NCBI GenBank assembly: GCA_038750655.1
Contig: JBCDGZ010000149.1
Coordinates: 1 to 17,719 of the forward strand
Direction of reading: 5' to 3'
DNA length: 17,719 nucleotides
Source: JBCDGZ01 sp038750655
GTDB lineage: Bacteria > Bacteroidota > Bacteroidia > Chitinophagales > Saprospiraceae
The first letter of the stretch is position 1. The number at the start of each line of letters is the position of its first letter. The notes beneath the pieces are model-generated. The model was not told where the DNA came from. It did no database searches and saw only the letters and a program-made list of their open reading frames with translations. This document shows positions 1 through 6,656 of the stretch, piece by piece. The position numbers and the translations under genes are program-made.

Positions 1-38
1 CGTAAAGGCTCTGCAACGGCAGGGCCTTTTCATTTTTT
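1..38 (+). terminator. Rho-independent terminator of a unit lying left of the window
   Basis: An 11-bp stem (AAAGGCTCTGC, 4-14, against GCAGGGCCTTT, 19-29, with one T-G wobble) closes a 4-base AACG loop and is followed by TCATTTTTT. The U-tract lies on the + strand, so it should end a + strand transcript whose body is outside the window. It matches 448-485 at 37 of 38 positions, so the gene or RNA it ends may be related to the candidate RNA at 306-485. Confidence 0.6.
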
Positions 39-57
39 GGGCTTCGTCTAAAAATGC

Positions 58-186
58 TGGTGGACGGGGGACACCTGCGGTGTTGGGGGTGGACGCCCGC
101 CGGCCGGCCGGCAGGGTCGACGGTAGACGGCCGAACGCAGTAGGACGTGAGTCCAAATAACACCGTCCACCGTCCATCGTCCACCA
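58..186. repeat. Inverted heptamer-repeat element (TNGACGG / CCGTCNA)
   Basis: A perfect 9-bp inverted repeat, TGGTGGACG (58-66) and CGTCCACCA (178-186), brackets this block. Inside are degenerate 7-base units: TGGACGG (61-67), TGGACGC (90-96), TCGACGG and TAGACGG in tandem (117-130), then on the opposite strand CCGTCCA, CCGTCCA and TCGTCCA in tandem (163-183). The centre holds a GC-rich run of CCGG units (about 99-113) and the 12-mer AGTAGGACGTGA (138-149), which recurs at 2116-2127. No credible coding frame is present. It looks like a dispersed intergenic repeat with unknown function. Confidence 0.55.
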
Positions 187-293
187 AAGCGCCAAAGGCG
201 CCAACCTTCCACCCCACCTATACAAAAACCACCCATAAGTATAACAGAATCGACCAAAAGTATAAAGTCTCCACATCTTAGGCTAAAGAACCC

Positions 294-301
294 TACCTTT
301 G
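294..301 (+). promoter_or_regulatory. Candidate -7 box (TACCTTTG) for a small RNA
   Basis: TACCTTTG is an exact match to the Bacteroidota TAnnTTTG -7 consensus and is identical to the rpsU box at 5160-5167. No TTG-type -33 box is evident 19-21 bp upstream, which lowers confidence. The predicted start would be near 306-308. Confidence 0.4.
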
Positions 302-305
302 AATT

Positions 306-485
306 GTCAGTTAAAGGGAAGGACTACAGCGAGAAGGACAAGAACGACTGACCACACAATGAAACCAAGAACGATCCTAGGGATCAAATGAAGATATTAA
401 TTTGTAGAAAGGGTGTGTACATTACACAATTATCACTTATGAGGGAACGTAAAGGCTCTGCAACAGCAGGGCCTTTTCATTTTTT
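306..485 (+). ncRNA. Candidate small non-coding RNA with its own terminator
   Basis: This stretch lies between an exact TACCTTTG box (294-301) and a strong + strand terminator (451-485), and I find no convincing reading frame in it. Visible structure includes TCAGT near 307-311 that could pair with ACTGA near 347-351 around a purine-rich loop, a GATCC-TAG-GGATC hairpin at about 374-386, a TGTGT-ACATT-ACACA hairpin near 414-428, and the terminator stem. The neighbouring TlpA-like gene is convergent, so the terminator's + strand polarity needs a + strand transcript from this interval. I do not recognise the family; it does not look like tmRNA, RNase P RNA or SRP RNA. A short unrecognised mRNA is the alternative. 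Confidence 0.35.
451..485 (+). terminator. Rho-independent terminator, second copy
   Basis: The stem AAAGGCTCTGC (451-461) pairs with GCAGGGCCTTT (466-476) around an AACA loop, followed by TCA and six T. The U-tract is on the + strand. The TGA stop of the convergent TlpA-like gene (477-479) falls inside the downstream tract. On the - strand the same hairpin is not followed by a T-run, so it probably serves mainly the + strand unit. Confidence 0.65.
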
Positions 486-1865
486 AGGCACTTGGGTAAG
501 GACGATATTTTCCAGCATGGTCGCCAGATTTTCATCTTTTGGTGAGGGGGCGTTGGGATCAACAATATTGCCTTGTGGATCGATTAGGATATATCTTGGC
601 AGGCCATCAATGCCATAGGCTTCAAAAAAGGAGTTGTCCTCTGCATCGGCGAATAATTGTACGCCAGCCAATTCTTTTTCTTTAATGACTTTTCGCCATT
701 GCAGCTCTTCATCCTTCCAGGCTATACTCACAAAAGTGATGTTTTTCCCTTGGTAGTCTTCCGCCAGTCCTTTGAGTGCAGGCATACTACCGTAGCACGC
801 AGCACACCAAGTCGCCCATAAATTGATGTACACATAATTTCCCCTAAAATCATCCAGGGAATTCGTTCCAACCGTATAGTTTTTGTAATTGAAAAATTTA
901 GGAGAGCTACTCCCTTTTACTAGATTTGATAGTTTTAAATACTGGTTAAGCATTTTTGCTTTGATGAGGCTATCCTTACCCGTGTAATAGGTTTTAAAAT
1001 CCTCGTACAATGCCTTTTTGTCTTCTGCATACCTCAAATGGGTCGAAGCATTGTCAGCGATCATATCGTTCTTAATCAGCTCACTACTAATATTAGCTTC
1101 ATAGTATGATATAGCATTTTGAGCTAAGGAATAGGACTGACCTTCCAGTTGATTCTTTCGCTCTATATCCTGTAGGGTAACACTATGGTGTTCACTGACC
1201 AAACGAGCGTATATTCCATACGTCCGGTAATGCTTCTCATTATTGTAATCAATATTGAATTCCTCCACAGTTTTTGGAGAGGGGTCGGTTATCTCTGCAT
1301 AATACAGGCAAAATAACAATTCGAGTAGGTAGCGGTAATTAATGATTATGCGTTCTCTTTCTTTTAGCGCCTCAGATAGCCCAGAAGCTTCTAGCCATTC
1401 CAATTGCTTGCTCTTTATATCATTCAGAAAACGCCTAATTTCAACTTCTTCCGTCCTTTCGGTCGGATTAACAAATACCCGATTTTGCGACTTTATCGTA
1501 TAGTAATGATTGTAGAGGGTATCATTTCCGAGTAATTGAATGCCGTTTTCGTGAAAACGATCCGCATCGTAATTGATGATGTACGCTTTGGAGGGTTGGA
1601 TGTAAAATTCAATCAAGTTCTGTCCATCAAAAATGGTGTAAAGCCCCTCTGTCGTGTAGAGGGTATCTTTAAAAGAACCGTCCTTTGCCAGCGGAAGGAC
1701 ATGATCCTGATTGTCCGTACCATAATCAGCCGATAACGCTATCTTTTCTTTAGCGTTTTCAACTTTCCCGCTAATGATTGCGTAGTCGACTTTTTCTTCA
1801 TTGCAAGCCATACAGATACAAATCATAGCAAACATCCCTATGCTAATCGTGTCGTTCCTAAGCAT
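477..1865 (-). CDS. TlpA-like thioredoxin-domain lipoprotein
   Basis: The 462-residue product is a predicted envelope thiol-disulfide protein. The N-terminus (residues 1-21) has a short hydrophobic stretch ending in a lipobox-like ICMAC, so Cys21 should be lipidated and the protein held in the periplasm. Residues about 30-300 form a Bacteroidota-type helical and beta N-terminal region without a recognised motif. Residues about 320-455 are a TlpA/AhpC-TSA-type thioredoxin domain with redox motif WCAAC (Cys354, Cys357) and the cis-proline loop GLPRY (Pro423). This arrangement is typical of Bacteroidota TlpA/ResA-like reductases used in cytochrome maturation or periplasmic disulfide reduction; the substrate cannot be inferred. 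The gene stands alone. Its base composition is visibly more AT-rich than the symporter and fhs genes. Met11 is an alternative start, but Met1 gives the better signal. Confidence 0.85.
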   Translation of the reverse strand: MLRNDTISIGMFAMICICMACNEEKVDYAIISGKVENAKEKIALSADYGTDNQDHVLPLAKDGSFKDTLYTTEGLYTIFDGQNLIEFYIQPSKAYIINYDADRFHENGIQLLGNDTLYNHYYTIKSQNRVFVNPTERTEEVEIRRFLNDIKSKQLEWLEASGLSEALKERERIIINYRYLLELLFCLYYAEITDPSPKTVEEFNIDYNNEKHYRTYGIYARLVSEHHSVTLQDIERKNQLEGQSYSLAQNAISYYEANISSELIKNDMIADNASTHLRYAEDKKALYEDFKTYYTGKDSLIKAKMLNQYLKLSNLVKGSSSPKFFNYKNYTVGTNSLDDFRGNYVYINLWATWCAACYGSMPALKGLAEDYQGKNITFVSIAWKDEELQWRKVIKEKELAGVQLFADAEDNSFFEAYGIDGLPRYILIDPQGNIVDPNAPSPKDENLATMLENIVLTQVPKK

Positions 1866-1961
1866 TTCGTTTTTTTAAAAGGTATTATTCTAGAGTTGCC
1901 AGCACTGTTTAGCGCCATGCTTGGTAGACTTTTGCGAGGAAAGAGTATTCCCTAGATAATT

Positions 1962-2035
1962 CAAGTTGCGATTCACTTTTACAAAATCTTCCTTACCTGC
2001 CGGCAGGCAGATTGACTCTCGTTCATCGCAACTTG
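1962..2035. repeat. 74-bp inverted-repeat element with GC-rich palindromic core
   Basis: Perfect 11-bp arms, CAAGTTGCGAT (1962-1972) and ATCGCAACTTG (2025-2035), flank a 52-bp interior. The interior holds the perfect 12-bp palindrome CCTGCCGGCAGG (1996-2007), extended on the right by CAG. The layout resembles a small REP- or MITE-like unit. No target-site duplication could be established. Confidence 0.5.
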
Positions 2036-2115
2036 GGTTAGAGATTACTCTAGAGATGACAATGAATGGCAGATAACTACGGTATTTGGAGTGGACGACC
2101 GGATGTGAGGTACGT

Positions 2116-2167
2116 AGTAGGACGTGAAAGCGACCGATATGGATTCATACCGTGCAGCGCCACGTCC
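2116..2167. repeat. Nested hairpin sharing a 12-mer with the 58-186 element
   Basis: Outer arms GGACGTG (2120-2126) and CACGTCC (2161-2167) enclose inner arms CGATATG (2135-2141) and CATACCG (2146-2152), which pair with one mismatch around a 4-base loop. The left edge contains AGTAGGACGTGA (2116-2127), the same 12-mer found at 138-149. A GTGGACG run just upstream (about 2091-2097) also echoes the left repeat. This suggests two members of one intergenic repeat family. Confidence 0.5.
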
Positions 2168-2201
2168 CCCTACAAAACATTAGGTCTCGCCATTAAATCC
2201 A

Positions 2202-3119
2202 TTAACCTAAAGCACCAATCGGCTGCCAAAGCGGATTGGAATACAAGCCAGACTCCGTCAGCCCCATCATCGCCTGCTGCACACTTTCCTTATCCTCCTT
2301 ATAAGTCACCCCATACCATTTCTCATCCGAATCCAGTACGGTGATCTTAGCCGTTTGGTCTTCGATCATTTTATTGACAACTAGGGGGATGAAGAACTCA
2401 GCGCGAGGCTGATCAAAGTGATCCTTGACGAAGTCGATGAATAGCTTGTTGGTCACCTCGAAGATATTGTGGTGGAAGCCCCAGAAATTCATAGAGACCA
2501 GGGTATCGTCGGTCAGGGGAACGCGTTGGCCGTCTTCGAAGTAGCAGATGGTGCCATCGATGCGTTCAATCTTGGTACGCTCGGTGATGGTGATCAGCGT
2601 ATTTTGATCATCCATTGCGCAAACGCCCCGGGAGACCGAGCCGTTTTCTGAGATGGTTTTGGACAGTTGGAAACCGACCATGCTGTAGTTGTCCGGGGTA
2701 ACCTGGTTTTGCAGGAAGGCGGCCATTTTGCGGAAAGAACTGACCCCGTAGTAGTCATCAGCATTGATTACGGCGAAAGGCTCATGGATCACGTCTTTGG
2801 CGACCAACATGGCGTGAGCCGTACCCCATGGCTTTTCGCGGTTAGGCAGCTCGGTGACGCCGTCGATCGGGGTGTTAACCTCCTGAAAGACGAAGACGAC
2901 TTCGATGCGGTCGCTGAACTTAGCGGTGATTTGATTGCGAAACTCCTCGGCAAAGCTCTCCCGAATCACAAAGACGACTTTTCCAAAACCGGCCCGAATA
3001 GCATCGTATACCGAGTAATCGATGATGGTCTCGCCGGCGGGACCGACGCCATCCAGTTGCTTAAGGCTACCATAGCGACTGCCCATACCCGCAGCCAGAA
3101 TCAATAAGGTTGGTTTCAT
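2202..3119 (-). CDS. Sugar-phosphate nucleotidyltransferase family protein
   Basis: The 305-residue product belongs to the nucleotidyltransferase (GlmU/RmlA-like) superfamily, which joins an NTP to a sugar-1-phosphate or similar phosphate and releases pyrophosphate. The N-terminal signature GMGSRYG (residues 11-17) followed by KQL (20-22) is the nucleotide-binding loop. PWGTAHA (97-103) matches the substrate-binding loop, and NADD (119-122) supplies the metal-binding aspartate. There is no left-handed beta-helix or other C-terminal extension, so an acyltransferase fusion like GlmU is excluded. The protein should be cytoplasmic. The gene is divergent from the SSS symporter with a 223-bp gap. 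No partner kinase or glycosyltransferase is nearby, so the substrate (hexose-1-phosphate, or a choline- or aminophosphonate-type headgroup) cannot be assigned. Confidence 0.85.
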   Translation of the reverse strand: MKPTLLILAAGMGSRYGSLKQLDGVGPAGETIIDYSVYDAIRAGFGKVVFVIRESFAEEFRNQITAKFSDRIEVVFVFQEVNTPIDGVTELPNREKPWGTAHAMLVAKDVIHEPFAVINADDYYGVSSFRKMAAFLQNQVTPDNYSMVGFQLSKTISENGSVSRGVCAMDDQNTLITITERTKIERIDGTICYFEDGQRVPLTDDTLVSMNFWGFHHNIFEVTNKLFIDFVKDHFDQPRAEFFIPLVVNKMIEDQTAKITVLDSDEKWYGVTYKEDKESVQQAMMGLTESGLYSNPLWQPIGALG

Positions 3120-3342
3120 ATTTCTTATTTTAGAGTCAAAACAGTTTACTAATTAGTCTAACATTATCCTCTGTTAGCTCGCTTGTAAATCCTTCTACGA
3201 ATTTGCGCGAAATTAGTTTTTTTTACCTAAATTTCCACGCAAAGTCGGAATTATAGTTTCAAAATTAATTTAATATGAACGATTAATTTACCGTTCAAAA
3301 ACACAGCCAACTCAAGAGTCCGAACGAAAAACCACCAACATT

Positions 3343-5100
3343 ATGACGCTAACCACCATTGATTGGTCATTTATTATCCTCTTTTTTCTTGTCTCCTTAT
3401 TTATTGGTATTTGGGTAGCTAAACGCTCTGGTCAAAGCTCCTCCGAGTTCTTCCTCTCCGGCCGCAACATGCCCTGGTGGCTGCTCGGCGTCTCGATGGT
3501 CGCCACCACCTTCTCCGCCGATACCCCCAACCTGGTTACGGACCTCGTCCGCAAAGAAGGCGTAGCGGGCAACTGGGCCTGGTGGGCCTTCCTCCTCACC
3601 GGTATGCTGACCGTATTCGTCTACGCCCGCCTCTGGCGACGCTCGGGCGTCATGACCGATCTGGAATTCTACGAAATGCGCTACAGCGGCAAAGCCGCCG
3701 CCTTCCTGCGCGGCTTCCGCTCCCTCTACCTGGGCGTCATCTTCAACATCCTGGTCATGGCGACGGTCTGCCTCGCCGCGATCAAGATCGGGGCCGTGAT
3801 GCTCGACTTTAAACCCATCACCACCCTCCTACTCGCCTCTATCATCACTGTAGCCTACTCTACGCTGGGCGGACTGCGGGGGATCATCATCACCGATTTC
3901 TTTCAATTCGGCATCGCCATGATCGGCACCGTGTTGGCGGCCATCTACCTGCTGCCGGAGGCTGGGGGATTGGAGAATGTCCTCAACCACAGCAATGTCA
4001 GCGATAAACTCAATATATTACCCGATTTCAATAACTCCGAACAACTGTGGAGCTTGCTGATTATCCCGCTGGCCGTCCAATGGTGGGCCTCCTACTACCC
4101 CGGCTCGGAGCCCGGCGGTGGAGGCTACATCGCTCAGCGGATGCTGGCCGCCAAGGATGAGACCAATGCCGTAGGTGCTACTCTGCTCTACAACATCGCT
4201 CACTACGCCCTGCGCCCCTGGCCCTGGATCATCATCGCGCTCTGCTCGCTGGTGGTCTTCCCCGATCTGGACTCCATTCAGGCCGCCTTCCCGCAGATCG
4301 ACCCCAGCATCATCGATGATGATCTGGCCTACTCGGCGATGCTCACCAAGCTGCCACATGGCCTGCTGGGCCTCGTCCTGGCCTCCCTCATCGCCGCCTT
4401 CATGTCTACCATTTCCACCCACCTCAACTGGGGCTCCTCCTACATCGCCAATGACTTCTATCGCCGCTTCATCAATCCGGAAGCGACAGAAAAGCAACTG
4501 GTCAATGTAGGGCGCATCTCAACTGTTGGGCTGATGGTATTCGCCGCCGCCGCCGCGCTAGGCTTGAAAAATGCCAAAGAAGCCTTCGACATCATCGTAT
4601 TGGTAGGAGCTGGAACGGGGCTAATCTTCATCCTCCGTTGGTTTTGGTGGCGCATCAATGCCTACAGCGAGATTGCGGCGATGATCATTTCCTTTGTGGT
4701 AGCCATTTACTTCAAATTTATTCACACCAAACTAGGCTTCGAACCACTGGCAGGCCACACCGAGCTGATTTCCAGCGTCGCCATTACCACCATAGGTTGG
4801 TTGCTGGTCACCTACCTGACGCGTCCTACCGAGCGAGAGACCTTGGTGGGTTTTTACGAAAAAATACGGCCGGCGAACATAGGCTGGCAGGCCGTTGTTG
4901 GCCAACAAGCTGGTCCAGCCACGGGGAAGTTACCGATGCAAATTCTGGGGATGCTCTCAGGCTGCATAGCCGTCTACTCCGCCCTTTTCGCAACGGGGTT
5001 CTTTATCTATGGCAATACCACTAATGCACTAATGGCCAGCGTTTTGACCCTCATCAGCAGCGGAAGTCTCTTTGTGATCTGGAAGCGAATCAATACCTGA
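3343..5100 (+). CDS. Sodium:solute symporter (SSS) family transporter
   Basis: The 585-residue protein is a multi-span inner-membrane transporter of the SSS family (LeuT fold). It starts with a hydrophobic span (residues about 7-25), followed by the family signature SGRNMPWWLLGVSM, which matches the conserved loop before TM2, and a short motif ATTFSADTPNL resembling the ion-site helix. A dozen or more hydrophobic stretches follow, including GLVLASLIAAFMSTISTH (about residues 343-360), the conserved SSS segment containing the AAFMSTxxT Na+-site motif. The loop GSEPGGGGYIAQRMLAAKDE (about 249-268) is also family-typical. Relatives carry sugars, carboxylates, amino acids or nucleosides; the solute is not predictable here. 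No terminator is obvious before the rpsU promoter. The central part is strikingly GC-rich, which produces long antisense frames that are not genes. Confidence 0.9.
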   Translation: MTLTTIDWSFIILFFLVSLFIGIWVAKRSGQSSSEFFLSGRNMPWWLLGVSMVATTFSADTPNLVTDLVRKEGVAGNWAWWAFLLTGMLTVFVYARLWRRSGVMTDLEFYEMRYSGKAAAFLRGFRSLYLGVIFNILVMATVCLAAIKIGAVMLDFKPITTLLLASIITVAYSTLGGLRGIIITDFFQFGIAMIGTVLAAIYLLPEAGGLENVLNHSNVSDKLNILPDFNNSEQLWSLLIIPLAVQWWASYYPGSEPGGGGYIAQRMLAAKDETNAVGATLLYNIAHYALRPWPWIIIALCSLVVFPDLDSIQAAFPQIDPSIIDDDLAYSAMLTKLPHGLLGLVLASLIAAFMSTISTHLNWGSSYIANDFYRRFINPEATEKQLVNVGRISTVGLMVFAAAAALGLKNAKEAFDIIVLVGAGTGLIFILRWFWWRINAYSEIAAMIISFVVAIYFKFIHTKLGFEPLAGHTELISSVAITTIGWLLVTYLTRPTERETLVGFYEKIRPANIGWQAVVGQQAGPATGKLPMQILGMLSGCIAVYSALFATGFFIYGNTTNALMASVLTLISSGSLFVIWKRINT

Positions 5101-5135
5101 TAAGCAGCTTTATTTACAAAAGTAGGGGGCATTAG

Positions 5136-5167
5136 TTGGCATCTTGCCGAATTGTTTGTTACCTTTG
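5136..5167 (+). promoter_or_regulatory. rpsU promoter (TTGG - 20 bp - TACCTTTG)
   Basis: TTGG (5136-5139) and TACCTTTG (5160-5167) are separated by 20 bp, a near-ideal Bacteroidota sigma-A promoter (-33 TTTG, -7 TAnnTTTG). Transcription should start near 5172-5175, giving a leader of about 45 bases before the rpsU ATG at 5218. This placement rules out an upstream in-frame ATG at 5152. Confidence 0.75.
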
Positions 5168-5217
5168 CAGTCCGAAATTATTTTTTTAACACATTTGAAT
5201 CAAATTTTCAGGTATTT

Positions 5218-5409
5218 ATGCTGATAATCAATGTCAAAGAGGGCGAATCTATCGACCGGGCTTTAAGAAGGTACAAAAGAAAGCACCAGCAAGTGGGTGT
5301 GAACAAGGAGTTGAGAAGACGTAAGCAGTTCACCAAGCCTTCTGTTAAGCGCCGCGATATGCTCCTCAAGGCGATCTATAAGCAGCGGAAGGAGAACGCT
5401 ACTGATTAA
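5218..5409 (+). CDS. rpsU: 30S ribosomal protein bS21
   Basis: The 63-residue, strongly basic product matches bacterial bS21: MLIINVKEGESIDRALRRYK at the N-terminus, then the arginine/lysine-rich RRRKQF and KPSVKRRD blocks. In Bacteroidota, bS21 sits on the 30S platform next to the 16S rRNA 3' end and helps occlude the anti-Shine-Dalgarno sequence. I chose the ATG at 5218 because it gives the canonical N-terminus and lies downstream of the promoter; the ATG at 5152 precedes the -7 box. The bases before the start (TTTTCAGGTATTT) hold at most a weak AGG, not a strong Shine-Dalgarno. The gene is monocistronic, with its own promoter and a strong terminator at 5503-5547. Confidence 0.95.
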   Translation: MLIINVKEGESIDRALRRYKRKHQQVGVNKELRRRKQFTKPSVKRRDMLLKAIYKQRKENATD

Positions 5410-5502
5410 TTTACAGTAGAACTGAGATAGCCTTCCTATCAATCAATTAGAACCTCTTACTATGAACTACTGAGTCAAAGTAGTTGATAATTATATAGTA
5501 TA

Positions 5503-5547
5503 AAAGCCAAGAGTCATCCCGTGCGCGGGATGGCTCTTGGCTTTTTT
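5503..5547 (+). terminator. Strong rho-independent terminator after rpsU
   Basis: AAGCCAAGAGTCATCCCG pairs with CGGGATGGCTCTTGGCTT around a short GTGC/G loop (one T-G wobble), about 18 bp, followed by TTTTTT (5542-5547). The opposite strand also ends in a short T-run (AAAA at 5502-5505), so it may work both ways. It lies about 95 bp after the rpsU stop and is a sequence relative of the terminator at 6265-6307. Confidence 0.8.
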
Positions 5548-5654
5548 GTACTATCCTAATGAGGGTGAAAGTTAAATAATAAACCTTTATCCATTTTTTA
5601 ACATTATACTTCTGTAACATTTATCTTTTGATTAGTTATAAAATAAACCCTAGC

Positions 5655-6233
5655 ATGAAAACTTATCTTACTTTTCTTTGTGCCTTTTTTCTATTCTCCG
5701 TCTCCATCAATGCTCAAGATTCGGCTCCCGCCTCTAAACAAGTAGGCGTCACTACCCTGCCCATTATTTACCTAAATAATGGTATTGGTACTGATGGTGG
5801 ATTTGGAGGAATAGCGGTGTATGGTAATTATGGTTGGATCTTCAAAAATTACAATGTCGTAGGTTTACGCCCTTTTTGGGGGTATGTTGACTCTGGATCT
5901 AGTCGCAATCAACATTTGCAATCTTTAGGGTCGAATGTTTATTACCGTAGGTATTTTAATCGAAACCGGCTGAGCTTTTTTGTTGATGCCAACATTGGAT
6001 TGGGCTACATTTGGTACAGCTCAGACTCCCCTTCGTTCGAGGAAACCCTGCAAGAACTCAATGGGCTGATGTTCAATTATGCCTTTGGTCCTGGTGTTGA
6101 CTTTGAGATCAAAAATGGGTGGAATGTAGAACTTATTATTCAATATCTCCAAATGCAAAATATAGATCACCCAGAGGATACTAATGTTGGAAAGAGTCTT
6201 ATCCCTTCCATTGGTGTTCAGAAATTCTTTTGA
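5655..6233 (+). CDS. Exported small outer-membrane beta-barrel-like protein
   Basis: The 192-residue product starts with a clear Sec signal peptide (MKTYLTFLCAFFLFSVSINA, predicted cleavage before QDSAP). The mature part has many short aromatic- and glycine-rich segments (GGIAVYGNYGWIF, GLRPFWGYV, NVYYRRYFNR, LSFFVDANIGLGYIWY, NYAFGPGVDFEIKNGWNVEL) and ends in a C-terminal phenylalanine (QKFF). This pattern is typical of small outer-membrane beta-barrel proteins of the Bacteroidota (OmpW/PorT-like 'outer membrane protein beta-barrel domain'). No specific function can be given. The ATG at 5655 is preferred over 5628 because it places the signal peptide at the N-terminus. A TATCTTTTG sequence at 5622-5630 resembles a -7 box but is too close to be sure. 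Base composition is AT-rich relative to neighbouring metabolic genes. Confidence 0.75.
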   Translation: MKTYLTFLCAFFLFSVSINAQDSAPASKQVGVTTLPIIYLNNGIGTDGGFGGIAVYGNYGWIFKNYNVVGLRPFWGYVDSGSSRNQHLQSLGSNVYYRRYFNRNRLSFFVDANIGLGYIWYSSDSPSFEETLQELNGLMFNYAFGPGVDFEIKNGWNVELIIQYLQMQNIDHPEDTNVGKSLIPSIGVQKFF

Positions 6234-6264
6234 TCTCAATAGGGTAAGCGCCCCTTTTCCAACG

Positions 6265-6307
6265 AGCCAGGAGTCATTCTGTACGCAGAGTGGCTCCTGG
6301 CTTTTTT
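6265..6307 (+). terminator. Rho-independent terminator of the barrel-like gene
   Basis: AGCCAGGAGTCATTCTG pairs with CAGAGTGGCTCCTGGCT around TACG, with two wobble pairs, and is followed by TTTTTT (6302-6307). Its layout and sequence parallel 5503-5547, with paired changes that keep the stem. Confidence 0.8.
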
Positions 6308-6463
6308 ATCCTACTAGTTCAGGTATTCCTTTAGAGGCCAATGGCTTCTACTTCTAGGGTATCTCGCATTACTGAAAGGGTACAAGTCGGTATTAGCTAC
6401 GGCGAGTAGCCGAAAAATCAGCAATTTTCTTTTCTAATCACAATCTTCAGCCCCGACCGACGC

Positions 6464-6628
6464 TCATTTGGCCTTTTCGGTATTGTTGTCTAAGATACCT
6501 CCCCCTTCCGGCAGTGCTCCTAAGAGGTCGAAATAGTTGTCAGGTGCATGGAGGAAGCGAACTTTGAAATGGGGCTTGATACCTAGTTTTCGGAGAAGCG
6601 GGGTTCCAGAGTAGCCAGCGCATATAGC
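6464..6628 (-). pseudogene. DUF3052-family gene remnant
   Basis: Reading the - strand from 6619 to 6464 gives an open stretch of 51 codons beginning AGYSGTPLLRKLGIKPHF, followed by LHAPDNYFDLLGALPEGG, and ending at a TGA (6464-6466). This matches the N-terminal signature of DUF3052 proteins (AGYSGTPLxKKLGIKxG, then a NAPxxYxxxLGxLPEG segment), normally about 130-150 residues. Here there is no start: an in-frame TAA (6629-6631) lies just upstream and the codons before AGYSG read GCT ATA TGC. The nearby ATG is out of frame by one. The C-terminal half is missing. I infer a decayed, truncated copy; family identity rests on the motif alone. Confidence 0.65.
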
Positions 6629-6656
6629 TTAGGGGTGGAGTGATTTAAGGGAAAAA

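Larger units (their letters stand above)
1866..2201. other. Intergenic region with two hairpin repeats, no gene
   Basis: This gap separates the TlpA-like gene from the nucleotidyltransferase; both are on the - strand. It should hold the promoter of the TlpA-like gene, but I see no clear TTG/TAnnTTTG pair. It contains two structured repeat-like elements, at 1962-2035 and 2116-2167, described separately. No frame here looks like a gene. Confidence 0.5.
6234..6656. other. Intergenic region with terminator and gene remnant
   Basis: Besides the terminator (6265-6307) and the DUF3052 remnant (6464-6628, - strand), I see only a small perfect hairpin, GCTAC-GGCGA-GTAGC, at 6396-6410. The stretch 6310-6460 has no recognisable coding frame on either strand and may be the eroded 3' part of the remnant. 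Confidence 0.4.

Noticed and set aside
48..257. - strand reading frame of 69 codons at the left edge
   Set aside because: It is made of the heptamer-repeat element and low-complexity sequence (runs of P, G, R and W); no family features.
388..618. Small + strand reading frame of 76 codons
   Set aside because: It reads through the strong terminator at 451-485 and then runs antisense to the TlpA-like gene; no motif and no start signal.
4018..4497. Long - strand frame antisense to the symporter (159 codons)
   Set aside because: A by-product of the GC-rich codon usage of the SSS gene; the peptide is rich in G, D, Q and V with no recognised motif, and the + strand protein is clearly real.
5152..5217. 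Upstream in-frame ATG for rpsU at 5152
   Set aside because: It lies before the -7 box (5160-5167), so it would not be transcribed, and the added residues are absent from bS21 proteins.
6310..6460. C-terminal half of the DUF3052 remnant
   Set aside because: A short - strand stretch reading RDTLEVEAIGL is faintly reminiscent of the family, but too short and too divergent to claim.
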